DNA of 64,000 nt from Daucus carota subsp. sativus (taxonomy: Eukaryota; Streptophyta; Magnoliopsida; Apiales; Apiaceae). Below, piece after piece: positions 31,272 to 42,163 of the stretch. The stretch spans positions 42,929,598 through 42,993,597 of the forward strand of contig NC_030385.2 of assembly GCF_001625215.2 (NCBI RefSeq), given 5' to 3'. Made by a program: the position numbers and the translations under genes. The notes below the pieces were generated by a model. The model made no database searches and was not told where the DNA came from. It saw only the letters and a list, made by a program, of their open reading frames with translations. Within the stretch, counting starts at the first letter, position 1, and each line of letters opens with the position of its first letter.

Positions 31272-31805
31272 CTAATAGTGTAACATGGTGATATTACACT
31301 CAATAACCGAGTATGCAGCTGCCATATCAAGATAAACAGTCTCAAACGTTGCATAGCCTCTAGCAAACCGAAACTTCCCAGTACCAGACACCACAGACAC
31401 CTCTCGAACTCTTTCAAACTGCGGACTAGCTCCTTGTATTTCCAAAGTGCTGCCCTTGTACTCTTCATTAGTGAACACAAGTGAGATCAGAACATGAGTA
31501 TTAGACCCGTCTAGAGCCGAGGTCACGTAGATGCCTTGAGCTCGTCCCACGGGTGTTGAGCTAGCATCAAGGCCCTCAGTTATCGGATCATCAGTGCAGA
31601 ATATGGTACCGAATCTATGGAATGCCCAGTCTCCATCGGATGAGACCCCGGTGATCGGGATCAGTGTGGCGTTAGGACCATAAGAGTAGTCTTGAATGTA
31701 GTATGTGATGCTGGTTTCTTGTGGCTCCCCGAGTTGCAGCTTCGAATCAGTTAGTGCTAAAGTGGCTAGAACTAATATTAAGCACAAATATTTAGAAGAT
31801 GCCAT
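31272..31805 (-). CDS. Dirigent protein, intronless
   Basis: Secreted beta-barrel protein of the family that steers coupling of phenoxy radicals (lignans) or acts in related cell-wall chemistry. The 177-residue frame has a signal peptide (about 1-21, hydrophobic LCLILVLATLAL), then the dirigent core: ITYYIQDY, a DDPIT-like Asp pair, GRAQGIYV, LVFTNEEYKGSTLEIQGA, VREVSVVSGTGKFRFARGYA, and a terminal YSVIECNITMLHY. NAT (Asn45) and NIT near the end are possible N-glycosylation sites. It is a single exon, as usual for the family, with no break. It lies on the same strand as the SKS gene, about 520 bp downstream of that gene's stop. Subfamily and stereochemistry cannot be told from motifs alone. 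Confidence 0.93.
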   Translation of the reverse strand: MASSKYLCLILVLATLALTDSKLQLGEPQETSITYYIQDYSYGPNATLIPITGVSSDGDWAFHRFGTIFCTDDPITEGLDASSTPVGRAQGIYVTSALDGSNTHVLISLVFTNEEYKGSTLEIQGASPQFERVREVSVVSGTGKFRFARGYATFETVYLDMAAAYSVIECNITMLHY

Positions 31806-31873
31806 ATGTAGAGTTGGATTAAGTATATGAAGAATATAAATCTAGAATAAATTTCATTGTGAGAACGGCATGT

Positions 31874-31883
31874 ACTTATAAAG
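31874..31883 (-). promoter_or_regulatory. Candidate TATA box of the dirigent gene
   Basis: On the minus strand CTTTATAAGT lies about 70 bp upstream of the ATG, a plausible distance for a short leader. Confidence 0.4.
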
Positions 31884-32326
31884 CTGAAGTTGAGTAATAT
31901 CTTATGCAAGTTCTATGTTAATTCCGCTTTTTGGATGGATTAGTCTGATCTACTGTCATTATATCCTAATTTTTGTATTCTACAGAAACACGAAATTAAA
32001 GAATAAGGAGATCTCTGAGCAGTATAAAACAAGGACTAACAAAACAAACAGGTATATTTGAATGATTAACCAGATTGTATATTCCCTTACACCTCTACTT
32101 GTTTATTATACTACTATCTCTAAACTGATGCTATGATTCATAATACATGGTGATCAACAAACTCAGGTTATGCAGGAGGTTTCGATCTATTAATCCATTA
32201 AATTTTGAAAGCGAAGTCAAGCTGCAGTATGCAGAATTGCAGAACTTCAGCTATGAGGTCACATAAAGTAAATTGTTATCGTAGAATTGTTGGATTTGAT
32301 AGCTCAACTAGTAGGGGGCTAGCTAG
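31884..32326. other. Spacer between dirigent and SKS genes
   Basis: Holds the distal dirigent promoter and the SKS 3' UTR. No other feature was seen. Confidence 0.4.
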
Positions 32327-34664
32327 TTATCGTCCTAATGCCTGGCCACAGTGAAGAGCATTTTTTGGAATTGGATATTTGTCTCTCCATGAATGTGCAG
32401 CAGAATATACGCGAAGGTAGAACTGCTGGCCTAAGTATTGTCTAGCCCAGTTCTCAGACCGTATGTTCCACATTCCTACATTGTCTAGTGGCATATAAAC
32501 TGCTGTCCATGATCTGGGATACACCTGCAGATATAAAAAGGTTGTAATCTTGAAAGATTTGGTTGAGAAAATTAAGGATCGTCTATTGAAAAAAATTACA
32601 TTTTACAAGATTTTATAAAACTTGAAGAATAATGTGGACTGTCTACTTATTATGTACCTGGACAGTGCAGCGAGAAATGGCGTCTCTTAGGTTGTAACTT
32701 GATCTGCTTGAAACGGACCACTGCCATCGACCCATCCTGTTCATGTCGCAATAAGTATGAAACTTGAATGCATTTAGAGTCAAGTATGTATTATTTTGTA
32801 TCTTGTTACAGAGTTTTTGATCAGTTATATGGCAATCTGTATCCTCAGAAACCATATGTTGTGCAGAATGCTAATGGAATTACACTACTGAAAGTCTGAA
32901 AGAAATAAACTTACCCCACAACAAAGAAGAAGTGGCCATCAATGTGCCATGATTGCAGGATGTCCTCTGAGTTTTCAAACACCACCTCAGCAAACCCTCT
33001 GAAATCTGCAGCCATGACAGATGTCCGAAGATAATTCCAACCACCCACAGGATTATCAGGAATGCTTCCCAGAATGAAAACACCTGAAATGTTGTAATAA
33101 TCCGCGAGCTTAAGTGGTGTGTCTGCAGGGGTAAATGATACACTATTGACTGCATATCTCTTCTTCCCATTGATGATTGGAGCAGAATTCGCTAGCTTAA
33201 TAGTACGGGTAATATTAACCATGCCATAGTGATAAGAGCCTTGAGGATTAGGCCTCGGTCCACTAGCTGTCAAATTTTGCCTAAGAGATAGAGCCTGATT
33301 AAGTGACCACTCTATATCAATGTTTGGACCATCCAAGGGAGGACCAGTAACATTTTTCGTTGAGTTGCTATAATGTAGAATGGATGTTGTTGTGAGAACT
33401 TGAGAAGTGAAACGCGTAGAAACAACAATGTGATAGTCCTGACAAGGTTGATCAGCTGTGACCAAAACTGAGTAGGATTGGCCCAAATGAATGTCAAGAG
33501 AATCGTATGTGTTTTGGAGAGTATGAGTCCCTTCTATTTCAACCAAAAGCATCTTGTGTCCCTGTATTCTGAAATTGATTGAGGTAGTAAGTCCTACATT
33601 TGATAGCCTGAACCTGTAAGTCTTGCCTGCCCCATAAAAATAAATTATAAGACCTCAATTTGACAAAACCTTACAAAAAAGGCATGCAAAAGCAGGAAAA
33701 GATATAAATAATTACCTTGATCAACAGTGAAACTGGATACATTTGATGCGCGACCATTAATTAGAAGTCCAGCAGGGAAGGGAAGACCATGTCCTTCGTC
33801 TAAACTTGCTTTTAAGTTCTGCCATGTTTAAGAAATTTCAGTCAAGAACATCGGAATGTGCTAACATGAAAAGAACTGTTTAGAATAGGAGATAAGGATT
33901 TTGAAGCATGTGAATGGATCCTTACAGTGTGATTTTGGATGAACCAATCACCAGAAAGTATGGTGAAATCTCCGGCAGGTGGTGGGAAAGGAACAGGAAT
34001 CATTGGACGGCTGAAGATCTTGATTCCACCAAAGCCACCAGCAGCCTTGTGGAAAGCAAGGGAAGGAAAGTAAAAGAAACTACCAATTTGGTCTTTAAAC
34101 TGAAGAATATAAGTAAAATTTTGGCCTGGTGGGATGGGGCAGTTTGTGCCATACACACCATCCTGCCAAGAATTCCTTCTTTGTTGTATTCCATTCCTGC
34201 TCTCAAGTTAATACGGAAAATAATAAGTGAAAAGCACATAGGAATATAGGCATCAGTTAAACGGATACATATCATTACAAAAAATTAGAAGTAGCTAAGG
34301 AGAAGAGAAACAACCATGACATGAGAAATGGTTCATCCAGCTTATTGATAATGTTGACAATCACATTGTCATTGGTGACAGACTCGATTGTTGGTCCTGG
34401 GAATTGCCCGTTTATCAGTATTCCCTGATAAACAGAAAGAATTATATGTTATACACTGAAAGAACACAGAGCACAAATTTGCTGGGAAAAGAGGTGCACT
34501 TTTCTCAGTTGTACCTGCTGTTTAACACCGAGGGGATAAATATCACCATAAGTAATGTTCCAAGTGAAAAATCTATAAGGGTCTTCCCCGCTTATGGATT
34601 CTAATACAAATGTTAGTAGTACCAACACGACGCACCAATAATTTCTTGAACTTCTGTCTCCCAT
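32327..34664 (-). CDS. SKU5-similar (SKS) multicopper-oxidase-like protein, seven exons
   Basis: Minus-strand exons 34515-34664, 34315-34424, 33926-34196, 33716-33818, 32915-33626, 32658-32736 and 32327-32524 join in phase to 540 residues. A signal peptide (about 1-26) is followed by three cupredoxin domains. Family landmarks: RFFTWNITYGDIYPLGVKQQ, LINGQFPGPTI, SWNGIQQRRNSWQDG, AGGFGGIKIFSRP, PFPPPAGDF, SWHIDGHFFFVVG and a C-terminal NALHCGQALGR. Copper-binding His residues of true laccases and ascorbate oxidases are largely replaced: SWNG stands where HWHG would be. This is the rule in the SKU5/SKS family, whose members are apoplastic and linked to directional growth and pollen. No hydrophobic tail for a GPI anchor follows, unlike SKU5 itself. 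Many NxS/T sites suit a secreted glycoprotein. Catalytic activity is uncertain. Confidence 0.93.
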
Positions 34665-34781
34665 CTCTGGAAAAATGAAGACTAGTTCAAGCTGTATCAA
34701 CAATCACTATGAAAGAGAAGCTTTCTTTGTACCCGTGACAAATAACGTATTCGGATATCTCAATTTGAAGATATTCCTCAT

Positions 34782-34790
34782 CTTTATAAG
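34782..34790 (-). promoter_or_regulatory. Candidate TATA box of the SKS gene
   Basis: The minus strand reads CTTATAAAG about 120 bp upstream of the ATG at 34664, in agreement with a roughly 90-bp leader. Confidence 0.45.
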
Positions 34791-35182
34791 AGAAATGTTC
34801 CCACTTCCCAGCAACTTAATGGATTTGTGTATAAAACTTAGCTGTAATAAGTAATAACCACTACCACCTTGGGCTTAGAGAATGAAACTAATATATTCTA
34901 CACACATTGCTAGCATGTTTCATATGTGTTTACACAACAAATGTGCTATACATGGCGCACTTTTTAACTCGATCCTCATAAACACATAATATGCAATGTA
35001 TTCTACTAATTAAGGACAGATCACGGAAGCTTGTAGCTTGCAGATAATTAGAGTTTATAGTGAGTAAAATCGAAACAACACTAAAAACAAGCTTGAGATT
35101 ATGAAAGATGCAGACAGCCTTTACAAGGAGAAAGATCATCATACAAGGCTAAAGAAATTAAACGTGACACATAAGCTAAGCC

Positions 35183-35368
35183 TTATTTTGTGGAATAAGT
35201 ATTGGAGGACTCAAGCCAGGTCTCAAACCACATTTGGAACATGTAATCTGCCTTCTTGTACTTTGGAACCATAGAATAGACACTTCCATGATGATTTGTG
35301 GGGAACACCTCTTTGGTAATATAATCATTATTGTTAAATATAGCTTGTTTATTAATTAATGGAGTTCA
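35183..35368 (-). other. Unidentified open stretch of about 60 codons ending in TAA
   Basis: The minus frame has protein-like composition, for example TNHHGSVYSMVPKYKK and MFQMWFETWLES, and no ATG at its head. It could be the last exon of a gene or a gene remnant. I do not recognise the family and saw no convincing acceptor upstream. Confidence 0.3.
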
Positions 35369-36989
35369 TAGCTCAACCTTTTGTAATTAATTGGTAATTA
35401 CTATAATTTGAAGACCGGGAGATGAGCACTTAGCATTTTATACTACTACATAGTAGTATACACTATTCTCGGTGTATCATTCGATTGAATACAGTTTTTC
35501 CGATGATGACACATATTTTAAGGTAAATATAAAGTCTATTTCCATAATTTATTTTAACATTTATATTAAAATTTAAATATTGATTTTTTAGTTAAAAGAA
35601 AAAAATTTAATAAATAATTTATGAAATTATAATTTGGGAAGACCATTATGGATATCAGGTAGTAGTTTCCGTTCAGTCGGTTGATTGTTACCCTTCAATT
35701 TCAAATTTTCAGGCGTGCCAAAAAAGACAACTCCATAAAATTTTCATTCGAGAAAAATCAGGATGGATCTTTGTATATACATACAAAAGTAAAACTGGAC
35801 TTCTAAACGAAAGTATAACTGTGTTCTCAAACAGGAAGACTATCTAGATAATTTTGGTTGCTCGGAGGATGATTTATATTTTGAAGTTTGTGAGCTCTGT
35901 GCTTCGTTGCTTAAACCTTACATTTTCGAGGAAAAAATTCTGACATTTACCAGAATTTTCTCTCGAGCTGTCAATGAGCTCAGCTAGCATGTAAGATTAG
36001 ACTTTCCTGAAACTATATATAGATCTTATTTTTGAAGGTTTTTCCGTAATTCAACCAATATTACAGATTATAATTCACTATTGTCCAAACATTTCTTTGC
36101 AATATTGAAAACCCACAAGATTATATTGTAGTGGTTAATTCGACAGTTTTTAACCAGTTGCAGAAGCAGTTGCATGCAGTGATAACTGCTATAGTATTTG
36201 TTTATGCAAGAAAATTTGCTGTAGGATTTTATCGAGTTTTAGACTTTAATGCTGATAATGTAGCCAAGGGCTCTATCGGGTGATGTAATTCTCCAGGTTA
36301 ATTCCAGAACAGGATTAGCTATATTGGTATGTACTGAGCATTTCTTTGTCTAGCACGATAGTTGAATATGAAATAGTTCCCATGCATATTGCTTGATATT
36401 ATATTTAATTTATAAATTATATAATTAAACTTAAGTTCAACATTGCTGGGTAAATTATCCAATATATATGTTGGAATTTTAAATTGTCACGGGTAAATTT
36501 TTGTTGGTAGTATTTAAATCAATTTTTGACACCTTACACACTATTTTGATTTCATTATTGAAACAATTCCTAATCTAAAAATGTTTGAATATAGTTTATG
36601 AAATCAGATAGTGCAAGGTAAATAATTTGAAAACAGTGCAACTATTCATGTGTACTGTTTTATCAACAAAATGGATATACATGATTTATTTTTTTAAATT
36701 TGTAGTTATATATTGATTCAAAATTACATCAACATGAAATAGAAGCACAAATTAATTTCAAAAACAATTTTTACATAAACTAATATTATTATATTGAATT
36801 GTGTTTCAATCTCTTTATATTTATATAAAATCAAAACCATATTTAAAAAAATGTATACTAGTAAGAAAGGGAGGAAAAAGAAGATAGGAGAGCTATCTAT
36901 CTATCCATGTGAAAGAAGTGAGCAAAGAAACCGGAGGATAGAAAACGTAGCATGCAGCACACAACCCGGGGCGATCTATATGCTTACGC
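35369..36989. other. Intergenic between SKS and MYB genes
   Basis: About 1.6 kb without a recognisable gene. The stretch at about 35490-35640 resembles the interior of the protease-intron Stowaway element and may be an old relative. The right end is the distal MYB promoter. Confidence 0.35.
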
Positions 36990-36997
36990 CTATAAAT
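36990..36997 (+). promoter_or_regulatory. Candidate TATA box of the MYB gene
   Basis: CTATAAAT lies about 350 bp before the ATG. The DNA downstream is pyrimidine-rich (CTCTCTCTCTTTCTCC near 37060), as is common in plant 5' leaders, so a 5' UTR of about 300 bp is likely. Confidence 0.5.
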
Positions 36998-37341
36998 TCT
37001 TCTAAGTACTTCCTTCTTTCCTTCATCTTTCACTTGTAATAATATTATTTTTTGTTTCTCTCTCTCTTTCTCCATCATTTCCTGTCAATCTTTCCTCCTT
37101 CTTCACTTAAATTACTCATCTTCAACACTCTCTACAACTGCTTTCTCATCTCCAAACCATTAAGTTAAAACTCTTCACATATATATTAGTTTCTCTCTAT
37201 TTCCCAAGTCGATTCACAAGCTTAAAGATACACTTCTTCTCTAGCTAGCTGGCTTAATTTCTAAGGCTTAGTGTCCGAACTTATCTTCTAAAAGATATTA
37301 ACTAGCAAATTATAGAAGTAGCTAGAAAAAGAAGAGAATTG

Positions 37342-39226
37342 ATGGTGTCACAAGGAGGGAGGTGTGGAATAAGCAACTCTGAGGGGGGAGTAGGACATCA
37401 TGTGGTGTTAAAGAAAGGGCCATGGACGGCAGCTGAGGATGCCGTGTTGTTGGAGTATGTGAAGAGGCAAGGAGAGGGCAACTGGAATGCCGTGCAGAAG
37501 AATTCAGGGTTGCAGAGATGTGGAAAGAGTTGTCGTCTCAGATGGGCTAACCATCTGAGGCCTTTTCTCAAGAAAGGTCCCTTTACTCCTGATGAAGAGA
37601 AAACTATCATTGATCTTCATTCAAAGATCGGTAATAAATGGGCTCGCATGGCTGCTCAGGTGAATCTTTCATATCTAGCTAGCTTGCCATATATTTTCTA
37701 AATTTTTTAAGATATGTCACCTTCTTGGACTTTTTTATTAATCACCGCCTTCACTTCCAATCTTCTATATATCATGGTTCTTGATAAACAATAACTTCAA
37801 TTATAAGTGTTCAAATATATCGTCTGATTGATTTATTTTGTTAAATTATTGTTTATGAATAAACCCTAGAAACGTGTCCCATAAATAGTAAGTTTTGAAT
37901 CCGAGGGAGAATAGACCTATGAAATGTTATCTTGTTTTGGTCCAATCACCCATTCACACTGATTTCTCAGCTATAAATAGTAACTCACTCACGTATGTTC
38001 TCTGCACCGCAGCTTCCTGGCAGAACAGATAACGAGATTAAAAATTACTGGAACACAAGGCTTAAGAGGCGTCAGCGAGCTGGTTTACCAGTTTATCCTA
38101 TGGACTTGCTCCAACAACAATACAACCAGCAACACCAGCAGCCTCCAAATATCTCGGTTTCTCCATCCTCCTCTTTTGCCAGTATTATATCTGCCGCGGC
38201 TGCTGCATCGCCTTCAGCTTCTCACCCAACTTTTCATCGTCGTCTGAACCAAAATTCCATAAATCTTATGAAAAATTGCACACCACTTGATCTTCTGAAT
38301 CATCCTACGTACTGCAATAACATGACCGGTACCAAGTCAATTCCATTCCTTTCCCGTGGTCTAATTAACAATCATCCTTTCTCGTTCCAAAATTCTGTGC
38401 TACTTAATCAATCATTTTCGGGAAAATCTCTGTTATTTGATGCTAATCTTGGTCATAACAGTAGTCCCATTCCATTACCTGTTACTGCTACTAATACCAC
38501 CAACTCGTTTGATCTGATGAGATTATCTGGTATGGGCACCGATAACAATGAGCTGTCTTCAATCCAAAATACAATACAAACTTCTAACAATTCGGGGTAC
38601 ATGGAAAGCGATGATGTGATGGGTGGAGCATCCAGTGGTGGTGATGAACAATGTGATAAGATTGCAAGAGGCAACAGTGGCTTACTAGGTGACTTACTCC
38701 AGGAGTCTCAAGCAATTAAGCGTTGCGAGGATAGTGAGGATAAAGACATAAATGGAGAAGAAGATGGACTATCAAAAGATGCTTTCCAAGATTTCAAGAA
38801 TTGCAATATTGACCTCATGAGCAACGTCCCTAAACATATATCACACAGTGGACTTTCCATTTCAGATCGTTCTAATATTGGTTAGTATTAATATTTAGCT
38901 AAACTTATTCATATTTTTAAATCAAACTCGAATGTTTTTTGATGGCATTGTTTTGCTATGTAGGGATGAACCATGAAAAGGCAGAGGTAGCAGAGGAAAT
39001 GAATATCATGGATGATGATCTTATGCGTTTACTGGACTGCCCTTCACCGGTGTGCATCCCAGATTGGTACGACGTTGGTAGCAGTACTAATACAAGTAAC
39101 TATTCAAGCAGGGAACCATCAAATGTTACTCCTACTTATTTTAGCAATGTAAAGAAAGATGAAGATGATGATTGGGACGAGAACTTTTGCTGCTGGAATA
39201 ACATGCCTCGTGTTCTTAATTCATAG
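37342..39226 (+). CDS. GAMYB-like R2R3-MYB transcription factor
   Basis: Exons 37342-37659, 38013-38880 and 38964-39226 join to 482 residues. R2 and R3 repeats fill about residues 24-126: [40 protein letters not shown], then [10 protein letters not shown] and [29 protein letters not shown]. The last motif marks the GAMYB/MYB33-MYB101 subgroup, which acts downstream of gibberellin in anthers, pollen tubes and aleurone. The single intron inside R3, after RMAAQ, is at the family position. The C terminus is acidic, with a run of Asp and a terminal Trp-rich segment. A predicted miR159 site in exon 2 encodes NELSSIQ. The start is the first ATG after the leader; an in-frame TTG precedes it. Confidence 0.93.
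38548..38568 (+). promoter_or_regulatory. Predicted miR159 target site in MYB exon 2
   Basis: Against the conserved miR159 sequence, all of miRNA positions 1-12 can pair. Position 13 is a G:U, 14 a mismatch, 15-19 pair, and 20-21 do not. The site sits where GAMYB genes carry it and encodes ELSSIQ in place of the usual ELPSFQ. Confidence 0.75.
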
Positions 39227-39730
39227 CTAAGAGCAATGCCTTTGATCTAGTTTGGACTTCATTATTGAATTTATTGCTACTTCTTTTAGTACTATTGCAT
39301 GCTTAGCAGCATTTCTAATCAGTGTGTTGTCACAGTATTAGTAATTTAAGCTTTTATCAGAATGTTTGAATGGACGAGTTATTATTGATTTGGCTGTAAT
39401 TTGTGTGATTTCACTTTTATTGCAACAAGCTCTTTGATCCAAAATTTGTCCATGATTGCAAATTTTCTACACCAACATTGATCAATTAATTGGTGATATT
39501 GCTCTAAACTCTGCGGATAAGTCTCTGGTTTAGAGTTTAGACTATTCATCATTGCTTTCCAAAGAGAATTTCATAGTTTTCCCACAACCTTTCTTTCCGC
39601 AGTGATTTCTTGTACATTACTAAAAACCCCACAACTTGTTAACTACAACAAGGTCACCATAATGGCAACTTCAAAACTTCTAATTAAATCAAGTTACTAA
39701 TTGAGTGCATTAAAGTTCTTAAATATTATA
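39227..39730. other. MYB 3' flank, no gene
   Basis: Includes the likely 3' UTR; no further coding sequence seen. Confidence 0.35.
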
Positions 39731-39951
39731 CTCGCTCCGTTTCATTTGATTTTTTCATACAGTTTTAGATGTTTTGATTATAGAATAAAAGTTCTTTCAT
39801 TTTTTTTTAAAGAAAATTGTGAATTATAATAGCTATAGACTATAGTATATCTTTATTCACACAAAAATGATAAATTTTTCTATATAATCAAAGTATTTAA
39901 AATTTGTATCACAAAATCAAACAATTTATAAAACAAAATAGACAAAGGGAG
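39731..39951. mobile_element. Stowaway-like MITE
   Basis: The left end CTCGCTCCGTTTC follows TA, and the right end GACAAAGGGAG precedes TA; both are degenerate Stowaway termini. Confidence 0.7.
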
Positions 39952-40963
39952 TAGCTCCATAAGATCTACATGGAGAGGAAATTATGTTAAATTTTATTTT
40001 TCAATCAAATTAAAAAAATTAATAAATATAAAAAAAGGTGTTATATGTAATATTAAATTTGTGATATAAATGAGACGACTCTCGTCTCTCGGGTACTTTG
40101 ATAATATGTATCTTTAGTTAACTCATATGTTTTTATAATTAATGATGCGTCTAAAATTAATCTAATTTATATATTATTAAAATTTTAAACTTTTACTTTT
40201 AAAAATATATAAAATACGGGCTCCTTTCCCGCTAAATAAGTTGCAAAGACACTTCTTTTTTTTTTTTCCCAGGATCAACACAAATAACGTGTACATGATG
40301 AATCAAAATGACGATCGGCGGAGTATTGCATCCAACTTTATCCTGTAATTCGGAGTTTCGTACCAAAATCCGTCAAACTTTAAAATTGAACAGCAAACAT
40401 ATGAGCTAAGGTCACATGTATATCAAGATATCAAGATATACACGAAAATCTGAAATCTTTTTTCTGATAAGCTTGGTTCTTTCTGATAAGCCTGGTTCTT
40501 TCGTGGCTTAAAAGATGAAAATATGGACACGTCAAGATAATGAAAAAAGATACCTAAAAGCTAAAAATCTGATGTTAAAATATTTTTGTTTGTGTGATTC
40601 TAATAATTAAACTTAATCAACCTTAAGTAACTTAATATTTTGATAACATAATACTTAAAAAAATTTAAAACTGATTAATAAATTCATTTATCATTGAAAT
40701 GTCATTACTATAGTGTATGTATATAGTTTATTCAAAATATTTTCATATGTTTTACTCAGTTGTTTCTTTGTACAAATATTTGATAGAAAGTTAAATATGT
40801 TATTTTAAAAACTCATTTAGAATTTTAGACTTGTAAAAATTCAAATAATTATTCTTAATTAAATGAAAAAAATCATATACATTATTGTTTATAATTTATA
40901 TGTTAATGGTTACATTATTTTATTTACACAACAAAATAAATTCAACTTATAACTTATGTAAAA
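39952..40963. other. Intergenic, no gene recognised
   Basis: AT-rich; nothing supported on either strand. Confidence 0.35.
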
Positions 40964-41254
40964 TGGGTCATGTTCCACTTAGAACCATTAGTCATTTAAC
41001 TCTTACAACCATTAACTTATTTCTAATATTATTTACGCTTATGGAGCAGAACTGCACATGAAAAAAATGTCATATTTATGTATTTTATTTTGAAATTACT
41101 TTTTTTTTGTAAGGTATTTTGAAATTACTTTCGAACACACAACAATAAAAAAAATATATTTAGATTTAAAGCCTGAAAATCTATGAAAAAAATAAGATTG
41201 TGTATGGTTATGGTTTTATGATTCTATTTTAATTATTGGTTCTGAGCACCACCC
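40964..41254. mobile_element. Short MULE-like MITE with perfect 9-bp TSD
   Basis: TATGTAAAA stands at 40955-40963 and again at 41255-41263. The ends GGGTCATGTTCCACTTAGAACC and the complement of GGTTCTGAGCACCACCC form imperfect inverted repeats. At 291 bp it is non-coding. Confidence 0.75.
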
Positions 41255-41263
41255 TATGTAAAA

Positions 41264-42108
41264 TATAGGAAAATGCTCTTAAAAAACCTAGTCAAACAAG
41301 CATCATATATATTTCATTAATCAAATTCAAGATAAATTAAATTATGAAATATCATATTGCTAACGAGTGTTTGAACTCATTTGCTGTAGTTCTAGATGCA
41401 TAGATCATCTCCCGATCCTAACGACTCATATCCGCAAAATCATTCAATTTTACGCGCAGAGAAAGTAATAGCTGACGAGGAGAGGGGGCTGCAGCTTGTG
41501 GGAGAAGATGGATTGTAAACATGATCCAGCTTCCATCTACCCAATCCCAACATGCATGATGCATTCATAATTAAAGTGATCAAATGACGTATATTATATT
41601 ATTATAGCAACCCTTCTCATCTTTTATATATCTTGTGTGAGTTTCTTTGCATAATTTTGTATAAAATTTAAAATTTAAAAATTGACTTTTTTTTCTTCAA
41701 AGATATCAATATCATATTTCTATTTAAAATTTTCTAAATATATATTAATTTTAATTATATACACAAACACATAAAAATAAGTGTAAAAAATCATAAAAAA
41801 TATATGCGTAGCATATAGAGATGCATTGACAGGACAGGATAATACTGTGCCATACTTTCAAACGGAATAGCCCTGGCCCCTGGGTACAAATACGAAGGAT
41901 ATTGCTTTTTCCAATCTCTTTTAGCCTCTTGCTAGCTTTTTTCTTAAAGTGTTTGCAAGTAGCAAACTTTACTAGGATTCCTTCCATGTTTTCAGATTTA
42001 GTTTTCCTATTTCTGTAAAGTTTAGCCAGCTTTTGAGACTTTTATGTAGAAATGAAGAGATATAGATCAAATATATTTATGTACTACCTAATTAGGCTAT
42101 ATATTTTT

Positions 42109-42163
<55 letters not shown>

